A stretch of 64,000 nt of DNA, taken from positions 844,695-908,694 of the forward strand of contig QAOA01000112.1 in assembly GCA_003255065.1 (NCBI GenBank), read 5' to 3'. Under the pieces are notes generated by a model, which did no database searches, was not told the DNA's origin, and saw nothing but the letters and a program-made list of their open reading frames with translations. How positions within the stretch are numbered: position 1 is the stretch's first letter; the number at the start of each line of letters is the position of its first letter. The stretch comes from Cercis canadensis (taxonomy: Eukaryota > Streptophyta > Magnoliopsida > Fabales > Fabaceae). This document shows positions 51,169 to 62,835 of the stretch, piece by piece. A program made the position numbers and the translations under genes.

Positions 51169-54100
51169 TCACGAGTCAACAAAATTCGTTAGGACCTTGC
51201 TAACTAGATGCTCTCCATAAACAGCTCTTTCGAACTTCTTGTCTCCATTTGCCCTCGTTTTACATGTATCTAAAGGCTCTACTGCAGTGTCAAAGTTGGT
51301 CTGTACGTGCAACAGAAGCATATGAGAATATGGGATGAGCAATGGAAAAAGTGGAGGAAGAGAAAAAGATAAACAAGTTGAAGAAAAGGGCTCACCTCAT
51401 AGAAGAATACTACGCTGACTCTATATTTTGGAGAGTTGTTTATTACCCGATGCAAAGTTGACTCGTAGAGACCATTGGAGTATATCTGCGTTCCCCTTCC
51501 ACAATTAATCAGATGATCCATCAAATCTAGGTAAGTATTGCTATACTGAATAGATAAAATATAAGATACCTTCATCATATCACCAATGTTACAGACAAAT
51601 GCCCCAGAAACAGGAGGTGCTGATATCCATTCACCAGACAGGTTTCTCACCTTCAACAACTTGTCCATATTAACAATGTGGAATGGGAAGTAGCGGAATT
51701 TCAAATAGAAAACTAAAGCAAAAGACGAAGATAATAGAGGGAGCTAATTTCAGCTAACTGCTTGAGAAAATTGTCTCAGCTTTTTAATAAGATAGTAGAA
51801 CAGAGAGCCACTGATAGATTATCATAATTCGTAAGGCTAAGCCAAACAGAAGGCTGAGATTTCCTTCTTTTGAGGTGGATTCATGGTCAGACAAGATAAA
51901 TAGTAAGAGAAAGAAAGAAAATGCAAACTTTAGTATAAAATTCACCCTGCTTCTGCAAGGTACAAGACTGACGATAGTAACAACGGTAGTAAAATAATGA
52001 ATTTCAACCAATCAAGACTCTCTCTACGCGAAAGTGTATACCTGGAGTGCATTTATATCATCATCTTGAGTAAGCAACGTCAATAAGCCTGTGAAGCAAC
52101 ATCTCAAGATGATTAAGGATGACTAACCAGAGATTCTATGCTTCTCATAATCTAAAGGTTAAGGGGATATACCATAATCAGTGTGAGCTCCACTGGATTG
52201 GTTGCGACCAAAAGAAATGGAGACGAGAAAAGTAAGGCAAAAGGAAATGACATCAATGATAAGGCCTAGTGATAAAGCGACAAGGGTAAATAAAATACTC
52301 AGAACAAGACTCCAGTATTTCATTACCATCCAATGTCATTTTTCAGATCATTTGTGCCATTTGCTGTGGATACACCTGGGTAACCAATGAGTCGCATTAC
52401 CCAAAATGGATCCCCAGCTCTTTGACCTTCAAATTCATCTGGTGATCCACCTAATGCTAAAGCAATTCCTCGCATAATTTTCCGTGCAAGGTCTGGCAGC
52501 ACCCAAATAACAACGAGAACAAACATTTAGCCATAGAATAATGTTATGAAGGATGGGAAAAAGGGGGTGGGGAGAGGAAAATATTACAGAAATCATGCCT
52601 GTGCAGAGACTAATATACTCCTCCATAAGAACTTTTAAGTTTGGAGGATTTTGTGGCCTGCACCATGGACCATAGAATGAATTGAGTCAATAGACAACAC
52701 ATATATTATTAACTTAAATCAGCACAGAAAGACCACCCTGATGAATTTTAATACTGCCAAATGCAAACAGATGCGTAAATATGGGTATGACTCATAATTA
52801 GAGTTTGTTAATGATGCAAAAGCTATTTAGACCATCTTATTATAGTGATGACTGTTGATCAAGCCATCGATCTACAAAAAATAAATAAAGAAAACCAAGG
52901 CAGGCATCAATTAGATAAACTGTGATTCTACGTACCACTGATTACATCCTTCCATAGCTTTGCCAAGAATTCCATACATGCCCTTCGTCACTTCCCTGTA
53001 GCACTGTTATAGTAAAAGAAAGAGACCATAGAACGGGCTACTAAGGATCACCTTTACTATTAAATGATTGTTCCTGTAAGTTCTGCCAACTTGCTAATAA
53101 TAGATAATGTGAGAATAAAAATACATAGCTGATTTTTGTAAAGGAACAAGCAAGACCTACATCAATAGCTTCATGCATATCAGGTACACCTTTAGTAATG
53201 TTTTCTCTAATTCTTTGATATCCTCTGCATTCCAAAGTTAGGATGGTATCAACATAAGTTGTACAGACAGCGACAATGTGGCAATACTAGAGATTCAGAG
53301 ATAAGGGAATTATGCAATCAAGTAAACCTGAAACCAGTAGCAGGAGTCATTTTGATCTTGATCTTTTCTTCATATGGAAGTGCGAAAAAATTTCGTGTTA
53401 CATCTTTAACCTCTTTGAGGAGAGTATCAGGAATGCCGTGGCCTTTCTGGTCAATTAAAATGCATAGGAAAAGTGCGTGAATGAAATCCTACTTTGAATC
53501 ATGAAGAAAAATACAACATCAAGAAGCAATGAAATATGGATTGTCAATTTCCCAAAAGTGCGTGAATGAAAAATCTTATTAGAACTCGGTGTAGTGGGAC
53601 TATTGGAAGAGATAGACTATTTCCTTTGTGTAATGTCCAGACCAATACATGGAATGATCCTTATTTCGCTAGAAGTTTCCGTATTTAATATCGTAACCAT
53701 GTTAAATGTACACATTATATGCAAGTGGAAGGCGTATCCTGTTATGAGTCATCTCCTTCTTCGTCTTCTTCATCCTATTTTTTGTGTTCTCTTTTTTTAA
53801 TTTCTAAATCATTGCAAGTATTAGTTACTGTTTTATTCTGTCCCAGATTTCCAAAATATATTAAAATATCTGTTATTGACTTTACCAGTTACCTTTCCGT
53901 TCCAGATTTCCCAAATATAATAAGCTTCGTTTCCACCCCATTTGAAACCTATTTGAAAACATTTATGGACAAGACAAATACCACGTAGAAGTAGCCTGCC
54001 TCTCGACAAGCCTGATCCAATTGTCGAACAACCTCGGCCACACCATGGTCCTCTGCCATTTTTGGATCCTCAGACTTTCCTAAAAGGGGACTGATATCTG

Positions 54101-54473
54101 CATCATAGATGAAATTGAAAAGTGATATCAGAAACGAGCACAAAACACCTTCCATCACAGAACTCTTTAAACATTTCACTCCACAATTTTACTCCACCCG
54201 ATACTTCTCAATATTAAGCATTGAAAGTCCCAAACAAATCCCAATTATAACATGTGTCAAGCACTTGGATTTCTTGCTTGATTAAACTAGGAGCAAAGAA
54301 ACATGCTTTCAAAATCAAGGAAACTAAAACCATTAGCATAAGTGTCACAAATGAATTCGATCAAATTTGGAGTTCAGGAAACAAACGTGAATTAGAATCC
54401 AATTACGATGGGGATACTGAAGCGGGTAGAGAAGTTTACCAATTACAGGGATGGAACTAAAGTCGGTGGCCAT
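51169..54473 (-). CDS. 2-oxoglutarate/Fe(II)-dependent dioxygenase, 12 exons
   Basis: Exons on the - strand: 54440-54473, 53982-54097, 53328-53446, 53161-53224, 52936-53003, 52599-52657, 52327-52492, 52173-52192, 52042-52088, 51570-51650, 51396-51485 and 51169-51300. They sum to 996 bases, 331 residues, with every phase matching. The N-terminal DIOX_N domain contains [20 protein letters not shown]. Iron ligands are His212, Asp214 (AHTDYG) and His270 (LHRV); Arg280 and Ser282 (YRVS) bind 2-oxoglutarate. The 20-base exon 52173-52192 carries His212 and Asp214. The intron after 52599 has a GC donor (ACAG|GCATGA), required to keep frame. It resembles the At1g35190-type oxidoreductases rather than hormone-pathway oxidases; the substrate is unknown. 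There is no signal peptide, so it is probably cytosolic. Confidence 0.92.
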
Positions 54474-55669
54474 CGGTGGTGGTGGTGGTGATGTCTGTGC
54501 TTTCTGGCAGGAAGTCTACTAATATATTACGCACCCTTTATTCTCAATGGAGACTTGTATATATAAACTAATTCAGTAGTGAGCTCGTGAATCATTGTGT
54601 GATGACGTTTTCGATAATTGTTTCAATGGGATTGTTGCCGTCTTTGAGATGAGCTTCATCAGGGACCACGTAACGAATTATGTTGCTCAATATTGCTCAC
54701 AACATACAATGATGATGACCATTTTCTTATTTAGTAAATAGTATAATATTAAAGGTTTGATTCGGCTAGTAAAAATGCAAGTAAAGTAACTTCTAAATTA
54801 TACCAACTCACAAATTTTAGAAAATCCCTTGGTAACTTTTTTTTTTTAACTTCTGTTATTATTAAAATCTTGATTTTACTATTGATCTTGCCAAATATTT
54901 AGCTGCCTTCTCCTTGCTGCTGATGTTGAGTGCTGACCACGAGATTTACTCAGAGATATATCCTTTTCCGTTTCCCTTTGAGGCCAAACAAGAATTATTA
55001 GCTTCCAAGCAAGTTGTTGTTGGAGCTACTTGGCCCTTTATTTGTTTGTGTGTTGCACAGTAGCAGGGGGTAATTGGACAACACAAGGGTGAAGTTGACT
55101 TGTAAGCAACCCAGGTTGTTGTAAGTAGAAGTAGTTGTTGAATCCATTTCTATACAACTGATCCAATTGACATTCAACTTAAAAGCTGTTCGTATTAGTT
55201 CGTGGCCGTTGCATAACTAATGCACCTAAATACCTAATACCTTTTAATTAGTGACGCTCAATCCCTAAATTCTGAATAGCTTATTAACCTAATTAAGGCA
55301 CAGCAAGTTAAGCTTTTTTTATTCTTGGCATTAGGGGCTCACTAACTGTGCCAGCAATTGATAGGCTTATTGTCTATCCCAACAAATGAAACCCAGTTTC
55401 TTTTTCATGTTCTTGCATAACTTCATTTTCTTTGTAAATTATGTAACTGCGACGAACATCGTGAATTGAAAATTGAAAGCTTTGATTAATTGAAATTACA
55501 GTTTCCAGTGGGAGAAAAAAGAATTATTTTTTACAAAAGCTTCAGCCAACAAGTATAGAAATTGTAACAATCAAATTGATGATAAATACCCAGATGAACC
55601 TCTTTATGCCATTGACCACTTGTGACTAGGATGATTTTTAGTAGCTTAAGAGAAAATGCAGGAGAGTAA
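54474..55669. other. Oxygenase promoter and IRX15-like 3' flank
   Basis: About 1.2 kb with no gene. The oxygenase promoter is at the left, including a TATA box. The right end should be the 3' UTR of the IRX15-like gene. Confidence 0.6.
54558..54567 (-). promoter_or_regulatory. TATA box of the 2OG oxygenase gene
   Basis: TTTATATATA on the - strand, about 85-95 bases before the start codon at 54473. Position and sequence fit a plant core promoter with a leader of about 55-65 bases. Confidence 0.6.
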
Positions 55670-56623
55670 CTAAGAAGACGAAGAAACTGCTGCTGCTGCT
55701 GATGATGATGACTGGTTCTTACAGTACTGGACGCTACTCTCATCCATCCTTTCCAACACGTAATGAGCCAAATTCTCACCGTCCTCTACTAAATTCTCTT
55801 TGCACAAAAACTCATTCCCACAAGTTTTCTCTACCTTTCCACTGAAATCATGCACAAACACGTGTGTCTTTGGATTCCCACCCTTCTTGCTTCTGGCCAG
55901 CACGCCGGCGGTGAAGATCGGCGACATCCTCCCTGGCGCGTCTGCCCAGTCGCCACGTGGCCCGTCCACTAATACAACATCCCAATCCACCTCATACACA
56001 TGGTTGGGAAGGTCATTGAGTCCAAGTTTGCATTCTGAAAACAGAAGATTCTGCACTGGCCTGCATTCATTGCGTACCTGTTCTTTAGCCGAAGCTATGA
56101 GCTCCTTCAATTCACTCCTCTTTGTTGTGTACTGCACATCATAGGCATCGATTTCAGGGTGCTTTTCTTCCATGTACGCAGCATAGTAGCGGTTTTCGTC
56201 GATGAAAACTGTTCTGCCATTGTGGTTCAGGGCTTTCCAGAGGAGGGTCTCGTGGGTGAGGCCAAAGATAAGGAAATTACATGGTGATGAGCACTTTCTG
56301 AGCACATCAGAGATGGGTTTCAGGTCTGAGTAGGGCATGTGGTATGTGTCATTGGACTTTGATGCATAATAGAGGAGTGTGTTAATAACAGTTGCTGGCA
56401 AGGGAGCGTTACCAAACACTGAAACGGGGGAAGCAGAGGAGGCAATGAAAGAGGCAGTGCTGGATGCGGTGCCTGTGGATTCTCTAGTGTAAATGAGAGT
56501 GACAAGGAAGGCTATTGTGAAGAATGATATAAAAGCCAGAAGCCATAGGCGATTGGAGCTTCCTTGTTTTTGGATATAAGGGTGGAGGAGGATGAGTTTT
56601 GTGTTATTGTTGGTGTTCTTCAT
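55670..56623 (-). CDS. IRX15-L: IRX15/IRX15-like DUF579 protein for xylan synthesis
   Basis: DUF579 proteins of this clade are Golgi proteins needed for normal xylan chain length in secondary walls; the related GXM proteins methylate glucuronic acid on xylan. Single exon, 317 codons. The start MKNTNNNTKLILLHPYIQKQ is the signature of IRX15 and IRX15-L, and a membrane anchor lies at about 26-45. The methyltransferase-like core has NFLIFGLTHETLLWKALN, GRTVFIDENRYYAAY, ECRPVQNLLFSECKLGLNDLPN, DVVLVDGPRGD and the end GNPKTHVFVHDF. The C-terminus is a Ser/Ala stretch coded by a trinucleotide repeat (55688-55710), unlike the basic Ser tail I recall in Arabidopsis. It lies 19 kb from IRX14 and between genes that flank IRX15-L in Arabidopsis. 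Confidence 0.95.
   Translation of the reverse strand: MKNTNNNTKLILLHPYIQKQGSSNRLWLLAFISFFTIAFLVTLIYTRESTGTASSTASFIASSASPVSVFGNAPLPATVINTLLYYASKSNDTYHMPYSDLKPISDVLRKCSSPCNFLIFGLTHETLLWKALNHNGRTVFIDENRYYAAYMEEKHPEIDAYDVQYTTKRSELKELIASAKEQVRNECRPVQNLLFSECKLGLNDLPNHVYEVDWDVVLVDGPRGDWADAPGRMSPIFTAGVLARSKKGGNPKTHVFVHDFSGKVEKTCGNEFLCKENLVEDGENLAHYVLERMDESSVQYCKNQSSSSAAAAVSSSS
55688..55710 (-). repeat. In-frame trinucleotide repeat at the IRX15-like C-terminus
   Basis: Read on the coding strand, TCA units are followed by GCA units, which encode Ser then Ala runs near the end of the protein. It is a candidate for length variation without frame change. Confidence 0.8.
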
Positions 56624-59600
56624 AGTTTTTGGAGAGAGGGAAAAGATGGGTTTAGTTTAGAATCTCCCTCCTTTGTAGCTGGAGTTTAACAGATTCTTAG
56701 CTCTGAGAGAGAATTGGGAAAGAAGGTTTGATTTTAAAGAAGCATCGGCATAGCAAAAGAGAGCATTCAAGCAATGTGAAAGGCAAAAAAAATTGAAGGC
56801 GACCTTACAATGACCCTACTATAAATATTTAGAATTGAAAATAATGCTAAATTATAGGGAATAATTAAATGTGTCACGGTTTAATTTGGTTTTACTTGTC
56901 TCCATCTGATGTGGTTGGGTTTTCTGCACTAATTAATTCCTAATATAGATTTGTTTTAGTTTTGAAGGATGGTTAACGCTGAACCAAAATCAGAATGAAA
57001 TGAGCAGAAGGAGAAGAGCAGCTTGGGGTGGTTGGAGCTGAGATCGAGGCAATACCTTTAGCGACCCAATAACAAATTACAAGCCACAAGTCGCTTTTCC
57101 TTCTTGATTTGAACTTTAGTTCCTACGTAACCCTTTAGAATATTGGCAATTTCTTAAACAACTAGTTACCTCTGAAGGAGACAAAGTACCTGCAACGATT
57201 CCTACTCAAATACATGTGATTATCGTTTATGTAGTTAGTATCAGTGGATATTATACTACGCAGAGTCAAAAGGGCTAAATGGATTCCTTGTTCAACTTCC
57301 TTTAACAGTGAGTTCATGCTTCAAAGAGGGGGAAAGAAAATGAATGGAAAATTCTATTTAATAATTACTGCTCAATGGTTGAATATTATAAAAGCTCTCA
57401 GTTCCAATTCCTTTCATAGGACTTCCGAGGATGTAAGATTACTCTGTATTGCCATTACTAATGGAAAACGATTACTCTTTTTTTTTTGTTGCTATTTTTG
57501 CTAAATTTGACTATGAAAAACGCTTGGGCTTGGGCCCAAAGGGAAATACAGTTGGGCTGAAGAATGAAGTGGCTTTTGCTCTGCTGTGGGAAAGATGGGT
57601 CCTAGATTGACAAGGGCCCAATTGGTGGTGACGTTTTGAAGACCATACTGCTGATTAAGCAACCCAGCAGCCAAAAAATATAAAGCAATCCTTAGACTCC
57701 AAAAATAGGATGATACAGGAATATGTGACTGCGAAAGGTAGAATTTCACCTTTTTCTCAAATTAAACAAAGTTAACGACCTCTAAGACTGGATATATCTA
57801 TGTGTTTTACTAAAGCACTTAATTTAGAGTAAAAAAGATTTCTTTATATGGTTTATGGCTTTGTCAAGATGCTTTTGGCCTAAACTCACCATTATCCTCT
57901 GCTGTGGAGGATTCACACTGACATGATTTTTTCATCTTTGTGGAGTCTGTGCTCTGTTTCTGGTCAACAAGTATTTTACACTGCCATTTGAAAATGTGGA
58001 AAAGAAAGGTAAAGAGAAGCACACAGGGGCCTCCACGTGATAAAGGACGGCACATATTTTAAGCATGGCCAATAATAGATGGGAGATTATTGGCTTTCCA
58101 AAAAGATGAAAAGATTGCTTTCTGGAATCAACCTTTGCACACATCTCAGAGGGCATTACAATTCGATCACCAAACTCAAGTACTAGAAACAATTTGAAGC
58201 CTCATTTTGCCGTTGTGACCACAAATTTTGACGAATGGTGAATATGCATGGTACAATTGTCTGAATTTAAGGAAGTCAGGAGAGCATTCCCCTTCACTGC
58301 ACCGTTTCCAATTCTCATATTCTTTATCCTCTAATTCTTTTTTTTTTTTTTTTTGAGAAAAAATAAAGCATGCTTCCTTTTGCTTTTAGTTAGCAAATGT
58401 GGTCACATCGCATATTCGATTTGATGTAAAAGCGGTCAAAATTTCTATATGGCAACGCTTATAGAGGGACTCAACGTAAACTTAAAAGTCCAAATCCAAT
58501 AAAACATAAAAAATAAAAAAAAAAGTTCAAATCCAATAAACTCGTAAAATTGCATGGACAATAACGTGCACTTTAAGTTCACTCACTTTTTATATTATTG
58601 TGTACCCAAAAAAAAAAAAAAAAAANCAAAAAAAAAAAAAAAAAAACTACTCATATTATTGCACGGGGAAACCCATTTCAGTTCATAATTCTACCTTGGT
58701 GGAAAAGTGTTCCGCACTTACTAGACGATTATGTATCCGTTGTTTGTGTATTACTATTACCATTACTTAAACATTAAAAAAATAAGTTAGTGTATTATAA
58801 AATGGCTAAATGACAAAAAAAAGTTTACTTTGCAAATAAATTACGTAAATAAAGTACTTTATTTATTTTTATTAATTTAAAACAGTTTTAATTAAATTGT
58901 ATTTTTTTTTTAATTTTTATAATTATCATTTGAATTCCTTTTTTATTCACATGCTTTCGTTGATATGACCTAGGTCATCAGATGTATCATATAAGGGATA
59001 AACCTATTATTTTAAACCTAAATCCCCTCTTCCTTAATGAGTGAAGAATATTATATTCTTAAAGTCACATAAGAAAATATTAATTAACTACTCATATCCA
59101 AGTTGTCATAGATTCCCCCTCCCTCTAAATCTCTATTTATGCTTATTCTTGTGTTTTGACATCCTGTAGTTTTTGTTTGGTCAAGTTGACATGCTATTTT
59201 CAGACTTGGGTCGCTATTGAAATTATTGCTTAGTTTAAGTGTTAAAAAACAAGAATATGCCACATAAATAAATAAATAAACAAGAATATGCTATGCGCTT
59301 CAGTACATGGGACTCACGGACTTGCCCTAACATTCCTTTCTAGCTCGAATTACAAACCAAATGGTAACACTTGAAAGCAACTAAAGCACATAGCATTTTG
59401 TTGATAATCTTAGCATATAGTCTATGAGAATAAAATGAAGAGGAAAAATAAAAACATAATCGAAAGGAGGAAACCATAACTAAAGAATTAAAAATACAAG
59501 AAAAAAAAAGTTTGATGTCGATATTTTCCTTATCATAAAATCAGATCTAGAATTTCAAAATTTAAGTTAGATTAATATAGAATTCAATGAAATCAAATTT

Positions 59601-60151
59601 CTCCGTTTTTAATATCATTGCATGTCACATATATGTTAAAAAAATTGATTTGAATAAAAATAATAAAGTGATAAATTAAACAAAAACAATTTAAAGTTTG
59701 AGATTGAGATTGAATTAAGATCAAATTAGAGAAATTGAATTTATGAGATAACTAATTAATCCAAATTAAGTGTAAGGTCTAGAATCAAACTACACAAACC
59801 GAAACGAAGCTAAACGCTTCCCAACAATTTTCCCCATTCCCCACTTTCACGTGAGTCTGCTTCGAAAGCCAGCTGCTCCGCACTCTGCCAATAATAAGCT
59901 AAAGCTACTCTTTCCTTCTCACCACTCACCACTCACCATTCACCATTCACTGCTCTACTCAATTCTCCTCTTTCCCCTCCTCTATTCTTCTTCATTTTCC
60001 ATTTTCCCTTTTTTTTTTTTTTGCCCTTTTAAAAAAACCATCAAATGCAAAAAAACAGTGTGAATCTTCGTACCCTGCATCTCCATATTCCAATCTCCCC
60101 TACCTACCACTACCGCGAACACAAACTCCACTCATTTTTTTCCCCCTCAGA
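56624..60151. other. Intergenic region between IRX15-like and LRR kinase genes
   Basis: About 3.5 kb. The left end is the IRX15-like leader and promoter. No supported gene follows; an open stretch at 57932-58192 on the - strand (beginning near LEFGDRIVMPSE) looks protein-like but has no family I recognise and no start or splice context. A poly-A tract with an N (58626) lies at 58608-58646. The right 300 bases hold the kinase leader, with repeated CACTCACCATT-like pyrimidine/A blocks. Confidence 0.5.
59848..59853. promoter_or_regulatory. G-box (CACGTG) upstream of the LRR kinase
   Basis: The palindrome CACGTG lies about 300 bases before the start codon at 60152. bZIP and bHLH factors bind this site. 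Whether it is in the promoter or the leader is not known. Confidence 0.4.
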
Positions 60152-62835
60152 ATGCCTTGTTCCAAAACACTATTCTCTCTCTTCTTCTTTTACTTTACTC
60201 TCACTTCCGCTCCCCTCTCTACCGTCATCGCCGACGTGTTCGGTGGCGTCCCCGACCAATTTCCCCCAGCGACGAACTTGCTCCTACCATCCGATGCTGT
60301 TTCGTTGCTGTCTTTCAAATCGAAATCGGACCTAGATAACAAGCTCCTCTACGACCTCAATGAGCGCTACGATTACTGCCAATGGCAGGGTGTGAAATGT
60401 GCCCAAGGCAGAGTGGTTCGCTTCGTTCTTCAAGGCTTTGGTCTCCGTGGCCTCTTTGCTCCCAACACCTTGACTCTCCTTGACCAGCTCCGAGTCCTGA
60501 GTCTCCGCAACAACTCGCTCTTTGGTCCAATTCCGGATCTCTCTGGGCTTATCAATCTCAAGTCTCTCTTCCTCGACCACAATTTCTTCACAGGTTCTTT
60601 CCCTCCTTCAATTTTGTTGCTTCATCGCCTTCTCACTCTTTCCCTCTCGCATAACAATCTCACCGGTTTAATCCCGGTTGAGTTAACCGTTTTGGACCGG
60701 CTTATTTCTCTTCGGCTTGAATCCAACTGGTTCAATGGTAGCATTCCGCCGTTGAACCAGTCCTCGCTTCGAATCTTCAATGTATCCAGCAACAACTTCA
60801 CCGGGCCAATTCCGGTGACGCCGACTCTCTCTCGCTTCGAAACGGCATCGTTTTTGGGGAATCCAGGTCTCTGCGGGGAGATCATTCACAGAGCATGTGG
60901 CCCTCGATCTCGATTCTTTGGTTCCACCAATGCTAGTTCCTCCTCGGCGCCACTCGGGCAAAGCGCAGAATCACAAGGCATCGTAGTAGTTCCTTCACCC
61001 AATGAAAAGAAGAAGCATAAAGGTACCGGCTTGATTCTTGGGTTCACTATTGGGGTATCGGTACTCATTGCTTCTGTTCTCTGCGTCATCGCATTGGTTA
61101 GAAAACAGAGCACTTCTAGGAAACCGGAAAGCCCGAAAATGCAGTCATCTGAAACCATGAATGCTGTTCCGGCAACTTTCGTTGCCCAAACTCAGGCTGA
61201 GCAAAATAATGAATTGAATGCTAAGGCAAAGAAAATTGAGGAAATTGAACGAGCTCATAAGAGTGGGAATTTGGTGTTCTGTAGTAGGGAGATGCAGTTG
61301 TATACACTTGACCAGTTAATGAGGGCCTCGGCAGAGTTACTGGGTAGGGGCACGATTGGGACTACGTACAAGGCAGTGCTGGATGGGCAGCTTATATTGA
61401 CGGTGAAGAGATTGGATGCTGGTAAAACTGCAATAACGAGCAGTGAAGTGTTCGAGCAGCATATGGAAATGGTGGGAGAGCTTCGGCATCCAAATTTGGT
61501 TCCAGTTAGAGCTTATTTTCAAGCTAAAGGAGAGAGGCTCGTGATCTATGAGTATCAACCCAATGGCAGCCTCTTCAATCTCATTCATGGTAAGTCCAAT
61601 GCTCCTCTTTTTTCTCTCTTTACGAGTTAACTCACTGGTTCTGTAAAAATCAGAATAGGAATAGGAGGGTGTATGTCTCAGTAGTTCGAACAAACACTCA
61701 GCTCTAATTGTGGGGCCTTCTGCTGGAATTAGAGTTTGATTTATGACGTGTTATCCACCCATTGGTGAATGGTGGGTGATCTTTGATCTTCACTTCAAAT
61801 TGGTCCCCTCTCTGCCCTTTGCCCTCTCTGCCTTGGGGTTATGGGTTTTCAATTTCTGTTTTTTCCCCCTATTGATTATGGTTTTGGGGCTTTTATCACC
61901 TAACGGCCTACAATGCCGACAATTATGGGGTTGGTCTATTTGAGGTTTTTTATGGCACAAGGTTTGGACTATGCAAGTTATTAATGTTTGGCTGGATGTT
62001 ACAGACAAGCTGACAATGCTTTCTCCAACTCACCTATTGCAATTTGACTGCTTCAAACGGGCCATTTGTTTGTCCTTTTTATTTCAAAAATTGAAACTTC
62101 TGTTTTTTGCTGAACACTCAACACATTACTGTGAAATTGTATATGCGTGGAAATGCAGGCTCCCAAACAATGTCGCCTTTAAATTTGTTACCTTATTGTT
62201 GAAGCAAATGGAAGTAAACCAATTTGTGCATTTGATGATTACTTGCTAACTGGATAAAGCTGCTATTATGTGCAGGTTCAAGATCAACAAGAGCGAAGCC
62301 TCTTCACTGGACATCATGCTTAAAGATAGCTGAAGATGTTGCACTTGGACTTGCTTATATACATCAAGCCTCAAGATTAATACATGGCAACCTAAAGTCC
62401 TCTAATGTTCTCCTGGGAGTGGACTTTGAAGCTTGTGTTACAGACTATGGTTTAGCCTTTCTTGCAGACACTTGTTCCATTGAGGATCCTGATTCTGCAG
62501 CCTGTAAGGCCCCGGAAACCCGCAAGTCTAGCCGCCGAGCCTCTCCGAAATCCGATGTCTTTGCCTTTGGGGTGCTTCTGTTGGAGCTTTTAACGGGCAA
62601 ACACCCTTCTCAACACCCTTTCCTCGTGCCCACGGATTTGCAAGATTGGGTTAGAGCAATGAGAGATGATGATGGTACTGAAGATAACCGCCTGGGAATG
62701 CTCACGGAGGTTGCTAGTATTTGCAGTGCCACATCACCTGAGCAAAGACCGGCAATGTGGCAAGTCTTGAAGATGATACAGGAAATAAAGGAGAGTGTAA
62801 CAATGGAGGACACTATATCTGCTGGATTTTCATAG
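60152..62835 (+). CDS. LRR receptor-like kinase, predicted inactive (At5g67200 type)
   Basis: A plasma-membrane receptor-like protein. Exons 60152-61589 and 62276-62835 give 665 codons; the intron after IHG is in the place usual for this LRR III group. Signal peptide 1-28, LRRNT with WQGVKC near 78-83, about five LRRs at 95-235 ([26 protein letters not shown]), a short Cys pair, and a membrane helix at about 292-316. The kinase-like domain starts near 383. It has a Gly loop [11 protein letters not shown] and the ATP Lys at about 417 (LTVKRL), but HRD is HGN (516-518) and DFG is DYG (536-538), so catalysis is doubtful. It ends [15 protein letters not shown]. From memory it corresponds to At5g67200 and At3g50230, which sit next to IRX15-L and IRX15. 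The ligand and role are unknown. Confidence 0.94.

Noticed and set aside
57932-58192. Protein-like open stretch on the - strand (near LEFGDRIVMPSE)
   Set aside because: It looks less random than its surroundings but has no recognised family, start or splice site; noted in the intergenic entry only.
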